Source of the DNA: Chthoniobacter flavus
GTDB taxonomy: Bacteria; Verrucomicrobiota; Verrucomicrobiia; Chthoniobacterales; Terrimicrobiaceae
Direction: 5' to 3'
Assembly (NCBI GenBank): GCA_945863785.1
Contig: CAMBAQ010000044.1
Location: 1 to 12,291 of the forward strand
DNA: 12,291 nt
The notes under the pieces were generated by a model. It saw only the letters and a list, made by a program, of their open reading frames with translations, had not been told where the DNA came from and searched no databases. Shown in pieces: positions 6,737 to 12,291 of this stretch (its first letter is position 1; every line of letters starts with the position of its first letter). The position numbers and the translations under genes are program-made.

Positions 6737-8431
6737 ATGGACGCCCGTCATGTCACAGATATTTTCTTAGAGCGCGGTCTCATCACCACGGAGACCGCAG
6801 AGGAACTCATTCACCTCTCGCACATTGAGCACAAGCCCGTTGAGCAATCCATTCTGGATGCCCATATTGTCGATGAAGGTGGGTTTGAGCAGGTCATTGC
6901 GGAATCGCTGGGCGCTGAAGCCTACAGTCTTCAAGAATTTAGTCCGGATGCCTCAACATTGAGTCTCATTCCATCGGGACTCGCTCGGCTTCATGGCGTG
7001 CTTCCCGTAGCCGCCTCGGGCAATACCATTTTCGTCGCGCTCATCGATCCGTTGAACCCCCGCCCGATTGAAGACATCCGCTTCGCCCTCGGGCGAGAGA
7101 TCGTTCAAGTCGTATCCTTTCCTTCGCGCGTTCAAAATTTGATTCGTGAGAACTACGGGTCCGAAGATTCCAGCATCAACGAAATCCTAGCCCAACTCGA
7201 TGGCGGTCACGATATCACCATCGATGAAAGCCAAGAGGACGCCTTCAATCTTCAAGCGGTCACGGCGGAGGCCAATGCGGCACCGATCATCAAGTACGTG
7301 GACGTCATCCTCGACAAGGCCATTGCTGCAAGGGCGAGTGACATTCACTTTGAGCCGTTTGAGACCGAGTTCAAAATCCGCTATCGGGTGGATGGCGCTC
7401 TTTACGAAATGGATCCACCTCCATTCCGGCTAGCCTTGCCCGTGATTTCGCGTGTGAAGGTGATGTCGAACCTCAACATCGCCGAGCGCCGCCTGCCCCA
7501 GGATGGCCGTATCCAGCGCACCATCAATGGCCGCCAAGTCGATCTTCGCGTATCGACGCTACCTACCGCTTTCGGCGAAAGCGTGGTGCTCCGTGTGCTC
7601 GACCGCTCGAGTGTGAATCTCGACTTGGAAACGCTCGGGATGCCACCCGAAACAATCGCCTACATCCTCGAGGTGATCGAAAAGCCCAATGGTATTTTTA
7701 TCGTCACAGGTCCGACGGGATCTGGAAAAACGACGACGCTTTATTCCTGCCTGCGAAAAATCAACACGATCGACTCCAAGCTCCTGACCGCAGAAGACCC
7801 GGTGGAATACGAAATCGACGGAATCATTCAGGTTCCCATCAACGATTCCATTGGACTTACGTTCTCACGCGTTCTTCGCGCATTCCTGCGTCAGGATCCT
7901 GATCGCATCTTGATCGGTGAAACCCGCGATATGGAGACCGCCCAGATCGCTATCCAGGCCTCGCTGACCGGCCACTTGGTTTTCACCACCCTGCACACAA
8001 ATGACTCTACTGGCGCGGTGACGCGACTGATGGATATGGGCATCGAGCCGTTTCTGATTTCAGCCTCGCTTGAATGCGTGCTCGCCCAACGTCTCATTCG
8101 AAAAATCTGCACGGCCTGCCGCACGGCCTATGAGCCTAGCGAACAAGTCCTCGCCTCCCTCGGACTGAGCATCCACGACATCGGCGACAAGAGTTTTTAC
8201 TATGGGAAGGGTTGCGAAAACTGTAACCAGACAGGCTACAAGGGCCGAAAGGGCATTTACGAGTTGCTCAAAATCTCAGACCCGATTCGAGAAATGATCA
8301 ACAATCGCACTCCAGGTATTCTCATTCGCCAAAAAGCCATTGAGCTTGGAATGACAACCCTCCGTGAGGATGGACTCCGATCTATTTACGATGGCCTCTC
8401 GACGATCGAGGAAGTCGTGAAATACACTTGA
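6737..8431 (+). CDS. PilB/GspE-family assembly ATPase, second of a tandem pair
   Basis: A second ATPase of the type II secretion/type IV pilus assembly family, also 564 residues from the ATG at 6737, and clearly a paralogue of its upstream neighbour through the core. It has a degenerate MshEN-like N-terminus (about 1-145), then N2 motifs (SDIHFEPFE; RRLPQDGRI). Walker A GPTGSGKTT starts at G325, and the Walker B glutamate is E395 in LIGETRD. LRQDPD is intact, unlike in the first copy. The His box is TGHLVFTTLHTND (411-423) and the zinc cysteines are C458, C461, C493 and C496. All catalytic elements look complete, so I expect an active ATPase. The frame stays open 45 bases upstream of the ATG, but that stretch overlaps the previous gene's end. 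No ribosome binding site is seen (AAAACCACC precedes the ATG), so translational coupling to the upstream gene is plausible. No pilT or pilC follows: the next gene is typA on the opposite strand. Confidence 0.94.
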   Translation: MDARHVTDIFLERGLITTETAEELIHLSHIEHKPVEQSILDAHIVDEGGFEQVIAESLGAEAYSLQEFSPDASTLSLIPSGLARLHGVLPVAASGNTIFVALIDPLNPRPIEDIRFALGREIVQVVSFPSRVQNLIRENYGSEDSSINEILAQLDGGHDITIDESQEDAFNLQAVTAEANAAPIIKYVDVILDKAIAARASDIHFEPFETEFKIRYRVDGALYEMDPPPFRLALPVISRVKVMSNLNIAERRLPQDGRIQRTINGRQVDLRVSTLPTAFGESVVLRVLDRSSVNLDLETLGMPPETIAYILEVIEKPNGIFIVTGPTGSGKTTTLYSCLRKINTIDSKLLTAEDPVEYEIDGIIQVPINDSIGLTFSRVLRAFLRQDPDRILIGETRDMETAQIAIQASLTGHLVFTTLHTNDSTGAVTRLMDMGIEPFLISASLECVLAQRLIRKICTACRTAYEPSEQVLASLGLSIHDIGDKSFYYGKGCENCNQTGYKGRKGIYELLKISDPIREMINNRTPGILIRQKAIELGMTTLREDGLRSIYDGLSTIEEVVKYT

Positions 8432-8456
8432 TCGCCCCGCCGTTTTGGCGAGGCGA
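8432..8456 (+). terminator. GC-rich hairpin just after the ATPase pair, probable terminator
   Basis: Directly after the TGA of the second ATPase gene, TCGCC-C-CGCC pairs with GGCG-A-GGCGA around a GTTTT loop: nine pairs with one internal mismatch. The position between convergent genes suggests a transcription stop for one or both. No T-tract follows on either strand, so it is not a classical intrinsic terminator; it may protect the 3' end or act with Rho. Confidence 0.45.
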
Positions 8457-8485
8457 CCGAAGGTATTGAAGTGGCGTACTAGCCT

Positions 8486-8501
8486 CTTCGCTTACGCGAA
8501 G
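8486..8501 (-). terminator. Perfect 6-bp hairpin spanning the typA stop codon
   Basis: CTTCGC and GCGAAG form a perfect six-pair stem around a four-base loop that contains part of the typA TAA stop. It could be a 3'-end hairpin of the typA transcript. No T-run follows on the minus strand, so termination function is only a guess. Confidence 0.25.
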
Positions 8502-10312
8502 ATGGCGGTCGATTTCTCCGAACGCTTGCGAGCGTTAGCGTCGAGGATCTTTTTGCGAAGGCGCAGGGACTTTGGCGTCGCCTCGACATATTCGTCGGGG
8601 GCGATGTATTCCAAAGAGCGTTCGAGGCTCATCTCGATCGGAGGAGCGAGTGAGATACCCTTACCGTCACCTTGGCTACGCATATTTGTTAATTTTTTGG
8701 CTTTGCAGGGATTCACTGGCATGTCGTCCGGACGGGAGTTCTCGCCAATGATCATGCCTTCGTAGATTTCCGCCTGGGCACCAATGAAGAGACGACCGCG
8801 CTCTTGGATGGTGGCGAGAGCGTAGGCCATGCTGGTGCCGGCTTCCATGGAGACAAGCACGCCGTTTCCACGGCTCGGAATGTCACCCTTGTGAGAACCG
8901 TATTCCTTGAAGAGATGGCTCGCGATGCCATGGCCTTTGGTCACGTTGACAAGGTCCGTCTCAAAACCGATCAATCCGCGAGTTGGGATGACGGCTTGAA
9001 CAAGAACGCTGTGAGGATTGTGAACCATGTCCACGATCTCAGCCTTACGTCCGGCGAGGGACTGAAGGATGTCGCCGAGATTTTCGGAAGGAACGTCAAC
9101 GTAGAGTGACTCGAGTGGTTCAAGGACGGATCCGTCCTCGGCACGCTTGAAGATGACCTCGGGACGCGAGACGAGAAGCTCGAAGCCCTCGCGGCGCATT
9201 TGCTCCACGAGAACGGCGATTTGCATTTCACCTCGGGCCTTGACGTCAAAGTGACCGGCCACATCGGTGTCGTTGACGATGATCGATACGTTGCCACGGG
9301 TCTCTTTGATGAGACGGTCGCGGATCTGGCGGGCGGTGAGAAGCTTGCCCTCGCGGCCAGCGAGCGGTGAGTCATTCACGCAAATCTTCATCGAAATGGT
9401 AGGCGGATCGATCTCAACGAAAGGCAACGCCTCACGCTCTTCTGTGTCTGTGAGTGTCTCACCGATGAAGACGTCTTCAAATCCGCTGATGCCAACAATG
9501 TCGCCAGCCGAAGATTCTTCGACTTGGACTTTTTCCAAACCCTCGTGAGAGAAGATTGCTGTGACTTTTCCTTTTTCTTTTTTACCACCTTGGTGAATAC
9601 AAACAATCGTTTGTCCAAGCTTCACTGTGCCACTGATGATACGACCATAGGCGATTCTACCCAAGTAATCGCTGTAATCGAGGTTCGACACCAACATGCG
9701 GAAGAAATCCACAGTCGGAGCCGGTGGCGGCGGGATGTGCTTAATGATGGCCTCGTAAAGAGGTTCCATGCTGTCAGCGGCTTCACCCACCTCATTCATC
9801 GCATAGCCCTGCTTGGCGCTGGCGTAGATGTGAGGGAAATCGAGTTGCTCGTCAGTGGCATTGAGCTCCATGAAGAGTTCAAAAACCATGTCGAGCACCT
9901 TGTGAGGACGGGCATTTTCGCGGTCGATCTTATTGATGACAACGATCGGTTTGAGGCCGTTCTCCATCGCCTTGCGAAGCACAAACTTGGTCTGCGCCTG
10001 AGGACCGTCATGGGAATCAACCACCAAAAGAACACCGTCCACCATTTTCATGATACGCTCGACCTCTCCGCCGAAATCGGCGTGACCGGGAGTATCCACG
10101 ATATTGACGTGGTAATCTTTCCAACGGAATGCGGCATTCTTAGCGCGGATGGTGATGCCTTTTTCTCTTTCCAGATCCATCGAATCCATCATGCGCTCGT
10201 CGGTTTTTTGATTCACGCGGAACGTGCCGGCATGCTTGAGTAGCTGATCCACTAACGTTGTTTTGCCGTGATCGACGTGTGCGATGATGGCGATATTGCG
10301 AATTTTATCCAT
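8492..10312 (-). CDS. typA: Ribosome-associated GTPase TypA/BipA
   Basis: Translational GTPase of the EF-G-like family that binds the 70S ribosome near the A site and aids ribosome assembly and growth under stress such as cold. The 606 residues match the family's usual length (about 605-615). G-domain motifs are complete: G1 AHVDHGKT (11-18), G2 region EKGITI (50-55), G3 DTPGH (73-77), G4 NKID (127-130) and G5 SAK (165-167). EF-Tu-like domain 2, the EF-G III and V-type domains, and the BipA-specific C-terminal domain follow, the last with the hallmark KKLTNMRSQGDGKGISL and PDEYVEATP. The ATG at 10312 starts the conserved MDKIRNIAIIAHVDHG and has an AGGAA ribosome binding site 9 bases upstream. 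A strong promoter lies at 10346-10374. The gene appears to be transcribed alone, convergent with the ATPase pair and downstream of tonB on the same strand. Confidence 0.98.
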   Translation of the reverse strand: MDKIRNIAIIAHVDHGKTTLVDQLLKHAGTFRVNQKTDERMMDSMDLEREKGITIRAKNAAFRWKDYHVNIVDTPGHADFGGEVERIMKMVDGVLLVVDSHDGPQAQTKFVLRKAMENGLKPIVVINKIDRENARPHKVLDMVFELFMELNATDEQLDFPHIYASAKQGYAMNEVGEAADSMEPLYEAIIKHIPPPPAPTVDFFRMLVSNLDYSDYLGRIAYGRIISGTVKLGQTIVCIHQGGKKEKGKVTAIFSHEGLEKVQVEESSAGDIVGISGFEDVFIGETLTDTEEREALPFVEIDPPTISMKICVNDSPLAGREGKLLTARQIRDRLIKETRGNVSIIVNDTDVAGHFDVKARGEMQIAVLVEQMRREGFELLVSRPEVIFKRAEDGSVLEPLESLYVDVPSENLGDILQSLAGRKAEIVDMVHNPHSVLVQAVIPTRGLIGFETDLVNVTKGHGIASHLFKEYGSHKGDIPSRGNGVLVSMEAGTSMAYALATIQERGRLFIGAQAEIYEGMIIGENSRPDDMPVNPCKAKKLTNMRSQGDGKGISLAPPIEMSLERSLEYIAPDEYVEATPKSLRLRKKILDANARKRSEKSTAIFA

Positions 10313-10321
10313 AAATGTGAT

Positions 10322-10326
10322 TTCCT
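10322..10326 (-). promoter_or_regulatory. Ribosome binding site of typA
   Basis: AGGAA on the minus strand lies 9 bases before the typA ATG. It is the clearest Shine-Dalgarno-like site in the window and fixes the typA start. Confidence 0.6.
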
Positions 10327-10345
10327 GCTCGTCGAGCGGGCACGG

Positions 10346-10374
10346 ACTATGCTGGTAGAGTGGGCTTATGTCAA
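10346..10374 (-). promoter_or_regulatory. Sigma70-type promoter of typA
   Basis: On the minus strand a perfect -35 TTGACA (10369-10374) is followed by a 17-base spacer and CATAGT (10346-10351), which matches the -10 consensus at 4 of 6 positions. Transcription would start near 10339, leaving a leader of about 27 bases with the ribosome binding site inside it. The match and placement are the best in the window. Confidence 0.7.
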
Positions 10375-10390
10375 CAAGCCGAGTGCAAAA

Positions 10391-10421
10391 GGTTTAAAAT
10401 AAATCGAAGCGACCGTCTTCG
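10391..10421 (-). terminator. Possible intrinsic terminator of the exbB-exbD-tonB operon
   Basis: Thirty bases past the tonB stop, the minus strand reads CGAAG, a seven-base loop, then CTTCG, followed by ATTTATTTT. A five-pair stem is short, but the T-rich tail and the position between tonB and the typA promoter fit a terminator. Confidence 0.4.
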
Positions 10422-10424
10422 GTT

Positions 10425-10436
10425 TGGAAATTTCCA
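10425..10436. other. 12-bp perfect palindrome TGGAAATTTCCA
   Basis: A perfect two-fold symmetric 12-mer lies between tonB and the possible terminator stem. It might be a protein-binding site, but it is upstream of the likely typA promoter by about 50 bases and could be chance. Confidence 0.3.
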
Positions 10437-10450
10437 GTGGGGGTTTGGGC

Positions 10451-11431
10451 TTATTGAAGCTCAAAGTTGATATTCACCGTGTAGCCCTCGCCCGCCCCGA
10501 GGCCGCCGGGCAGTGGATCAATGCGAGACACACGCTTGAGTGCCTCCAACACCGATGTGTCCATGATCGGGTTGCCGCTGCTGTGAACGATGTCGGCACT
10601 GGCAATCGTGCCGTCTTTCAGAATTCGGATTTTTACCGTGCAAACAAAGGACTTATTCTGCTCGAAAATCGATGTCGGTTGCTCCCACTGGCTAAAAAAA
10701 CGATCATGAATGAGCTCGTGATACCATCCAAACTGGTCGGAGTTTCCCCCTCCGCCCGCCTTGGATCCGCTACCAGTCCCGCTCGCAGATGATCCATTTC
10801 CCTTAGAATCAGAGCCCGCTTTGCCTTTGGTGTCCGTTCCATTCTTGGAAGAGCCTTCAGTTTTTGAGGTGCCTTCCGCCTTGGGGGAGGATCCGGGGGA
10901 GGCCGAAGCTTTCGGTGATCCACTTGGAGAGGGTTTGGGCGAGGCGGAAGGCGAAGACTTTGGCGATGCCCCAGGGGAGGCCTTCGGCGATGGTTTCGGT
11001 GAAGCTTTGGGTGATGGCTTCGGCGTTGGCTTCGGAGAAGGTTTAGGGGATGGTTTGGGTTTGGGCGTCGCTGTCGGCTTGGGTGTCGGAGTTGGGGTGG
11101 ACTCTACAATGTCCGATTTTTCAGGTTTCGGCTCAGGAGTAGGCTCGGGCGTCGCTTCTGGAGTGGGTTCCGGCGTTGGCTCAGGTGTCGGCTCGGGCGT
11201 GGGTGGCGGCGTGACCTTAGGTTCGGGCGTTGGGGCTGCTTCTTCCTCTTCGGCAACCTCGGGCGCACTACTGGCTGCTGCCGCTGCGGCAAAAGAGCCA
11301 GGGTTCACCCAAGTGATATCACCCTGTGGTTTTTTGATTTCACGTTTCGCGAAATAGAGAATCCCCGCGATGAGCAGAATATGCAGCCCCGCGATGAGGA
11401 TCAGATTCCGCCGAAATTGCGGATTTTCCAT
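10451..11431 (-). CDS. tonB: TonB/TolA-like energy transducer with long charged Pro-rich linker
   Basis: Periplasm-spanning protein that couples an ExbB/ExbD proton motor to outer-membrane partners. Of 326 residues, a single N-terminal membrane anchor occupies about 9-27 (after RR, before AKREIKK), giving an N-in topology. An Ala/Glu patch (48-66) comes next, followed by acidic TPEP repeats (67-104), then basic KPSPK/SP repeats (115-178) and a Gly/Ser/Lys-rich stretch (179-231). The C-terminal domain (about 232-326) has WYHELIHDRFFSQWEQP, VKIRILKDGTIASADIVHSSGN and a closing beta strand YTVNINFEL, matching the TonB/TolA C-terminal fold. The W-x-x-P element and the DG-x-I...SSGN pattern are shared by TolA and TonB, so a TolA-type partner cannot be excluded; the absence of tolB and pal nearby slightly favours TonB. 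The ATG at 11431 follows the exbD stop after one base (TGATATG), implying coupled translation. Confidence 0.88.
   Translation of the reverse strand: MENPQFRRNLILIAGLHILLIAGILYFAKREIKKPQGDITWVNPGSFAAAAAASSAPEVAEEEEAAPTPEPKVTPPPTPEPTPEPTPEPTPEATPEPTPEPKPEKSDIVESTPTPTPKPTATPKPKPSPKPSPKPTPKPSPKASPKPSPKASPGASPKSSPSASPKPSPSGSPKASASPGSSPKAEGTSKTEGSSKNGTDTKGKAGSDSKGNGSSASGTGSGSKAGGGGNSDQFGWYHELIHDRFFSQWEQPTSIFEQNKSFVCTVKIRILKDGTIASADIVHSSGNPIMDTSVLEALKRVSRIDPLPGGLGAGEGYTVNINFELQ
10898..11233 (-). repeat. Tandem Pro-rich coding repeats in tonB
   Basis: Degenerate six- and twelve-base repeats encode TPEP units followed by KPSP, KASP and SPKP units. The DNA is skewed (G/T-rich on the plus strand) and opens long spurious frames on the opposite strand. 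Such tracts often vary in copy number between strains by slippage; that is expectation, not something visible here. Confidence 0.8.
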
Positions 11432-11432
11432 A

Positions 11433-11870
11433 TCAGCGGGTGCCTTCGCCTTTTTTAGGGTCGTCCTTGAGTGTCATCACTCCAACTTTAGTTATTCCCA
11501 CACGCTGGAGGATATCCATCACGGCGATGAATTTTTGGATGGGCAGCTCAAAGTGCGGGCGCACCACAACGGCCATGTCCGCTTTTTCGCGGTGCGATGT
11601 GGCTAATCGGGATTCGAGGTCCTCAGCCGTGACGACATCGTTATTAATTTTGAGCACATTGTTTTTATCGATCGAGATATTGAACGTCTCAGCGGGATTT
11701 GAAGCTCCGGCGGCCGTGGAGCTTTTAGGAACCACGAGATCCATGCTGTTTTCGATCAGCGGCGTGGTGATCATGAAAATAATCAGCAGCACGAATACCA
11801 GATCCAGCATGGGCGTGATATTCAGCTCGGTGAGCGTATGCAGGCTGTGTCTCGATGAGTGGCGGCGCAT
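11433..11870 (-). CDS. exbD: ExbD/TolR-family biopolymer transport protein
   Basis: Small inner-membrane protein that, with ExbB, forms the proton-driven motor for TonB-type transducers. It has 145 residues, close to the E. coli ExbD size (141). The N-terminal cytoplasmic stretch carries the conserved LNITPMLDLVFVLLIIFM. A single membrane helix spans about 21-39, with the essential proton-carrying aspartate at D23 (the equivalent of ExbD D25). The periplasmic domain (about 40-145) contains the usual VTAEDLESRL and VVVRPHFELPIQKFIAVMDILQRVGITKVGVMT segments, equivalent to the family's 'ADK...Y..vv.vmd.lk.aG...v...t'. The ATG at 11870 comes 9 bases after the exbB stop, and the gene ends one base before the tonB ATG, so this is one operon. 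No Shine-Dalgarno is visible. TolR is the alternative name if the partner proves to be TolA. Confidence 0.93.
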   Translation of the reverse strand: MRRHSSRHSLHTLTELNITPMLDLVFVLLIIFMITTPLIENSMDLVVPKSSTAAGASNPAETFNISIDKNNVLKINNDVVTAEDLESRLATSHREKADMAVVVRPHFELPIQKFIAVMDILQRVGITKVGVMTLKDDPKKGEGTR

Positions 11871-11879
11871 GAGAGCGAA

Positions 11880-12291
11880 TTAAAGCAATGGACGCCGGGA
11901 CTCCCGGGTGCCGAATTCCACATAACGATGCTCGATCTCGGAGGAGAATTCGGCGGCAAAATTATCAGCCTGCACGAGCAATGATCGCAATGTGGTAACG
12001 AGAAAATTGTATCCGAACATCGCGGGGATCGCCACGAGAAGGCTAATGATCGTCGTAATGAGAGATCCGGAAATACCTGGTGCCATCGCAGCGAGGTTCG
12101 CGTTTCCGGCCATGGCGATGCCGGCGAACGCATCCATCACACCCCACACTGTTCCAAGCAGACCGAGGAATGGTGCACCGCTCACGGCCGTCGAGAGAAC
12201 GATCATTTGCGATTCCAACCGGAGAGCCGATTCACCTACTGCACGCTCCATTGCGGCCTGCACCGCGCGCAACTGGGATGGAGTGATCTTC
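11880..12291 (-). CDS. exbB: ExbB/TolQ/MotA-family proton channel protein (5' end off window)
   Basis: The C-terminal 137 residues of an ExbB/TolQ proton-channel subunit; the frame is open to the right window edge, so the start and the first membrane helix are not seen. Visible are the pre-helix AMERAVGESALRLES, the second membrane helix region VSGAPFLGLLGTVWGVMDAF with the family's GLLGTV signature and conserved Thr, and the third helix GISGSLITTIISLLVAIPAMFGYNFLV. A cytoplasmic tail with EIEHRYVEFGTRE closes the protein. ExbB forms a pentamer around ExbD helices. It is the first gene of the exbB-exbD-tonB unit visible here, with 9 bases to exbD; further genes may lie upstream. A short GC-rich inverted repeat (about 11895-11907) lies inside its last codons. 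Confidence 0.92.
   Translation of the reverse strand, partial: KITPSQLRAVQAAMERAVGESALRLESQMIVLSTAVSGAPFLGLLGTVWGVMDAFAGIAMAGNANLAAMAPGISGSLITTIISLLVAIPAMFGYNFLVTTLRSLLVQADNFAAEFSSEIEHRYVEFGTRESRRPLL

Noticed and set aside
9524..10243. A 239-codon plus-strand frame opposite typA
   Set aside because: It overlaps the most conserved part of typA (the G domain) and its translation is His-rich without a recognisable domain.
10761..11357. A 198-codon plus-strand frame with Gly-Val-Gly-Ser repeats, looking like a structural protein
   Set aside because: It is the reverse complement of the Pro-rich repeat of tonB. The tonB reading has a membrane anchor, a C-terminal domain and operon context.
11895..11907. 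GC-rich inverted repeat near the exbB stop, considered as an internal terminator
   Set aside because: The loop is only about three bases, no T-tract follows, and it lies inside coding sequence ahead of the tightly linked exbD.

Overview
The window looks like ordinary chromosome from a Gram-negative bacterium. It encodes outer-membrane export, TonB-type energy transduction, a lipoprotein, and type IV pilus/type II secretion motor ATPases. My best guess at lineage is the PVC group, probably Verrucomicrobiota. I infer this from tandem PilB/GspE-like ATPases, the long Pro-rich linkers on envelope proteins, a PgeF/YfiH variant with a changed HAGWRG motif, and the scarcity of Shine-Dalgarno sequences. 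No rRNA or unique marker is present to prove it. Coding density is high. I see no mobile element, CRISPR array, tRNA or rRNA, and no gene-free stretch longer than about 140 bases.

Layout, left to right. (1) Minus strand, 1-1721: a XerC/XerD tyrosine recombinase followed by a TatD-family metal-dependent DNase whose last residues run off the left edge. (2) Plus strand, from a divergent intergenic region: a small lipoprotein (1807-2289), a TolC-like outer-membrane factor with an unusually long Pro-rich N-terminal linker (2384-4267), and a short PgeF/YfiH (laccase-domain) protein (4290-4964). (3) Plus strand, behind its own possible promoter: two tandem 564-residue PilB/GspE-family ATPases (5035-6729 and 6737-8431). 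(4) Convergent to these, minus strand: typA/bipA (8492-10312), with a good sigma70-type promoter at 10346-10374. (5) Minus strand: an ExbB-ExbD-TonB energy-transduction operon (12291 down to 10451). The exbB 5' end is off the right edge, and the TonB/TolA-like protein carries a long Glu-Pro then Lys-Pro/Ser-Pro repeat.

How they fit together. exbB, exbD and tonB form one proton-driven complex that passes inner-membrane energy to the outer membrane. The TolC-like protein is the outer-membrane part of an export channel, but no inner-membrane pump or adaptor gene is next to it. The two ATPases would power pilus or pseudopilus assembly, but no PilC, PilT, pilin or secretin gene is adjacent, so the rest of that machine must be elsewhere. 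TypA, XerC/D, TatD and PgeF are housekeeping proteins.

I did not find a convincing new system. The points most worth a second look are the diverged pair of ATPases, the PgeF variant motif, the long disordered linkers in TonB and TolC, and the insertion in TatD.
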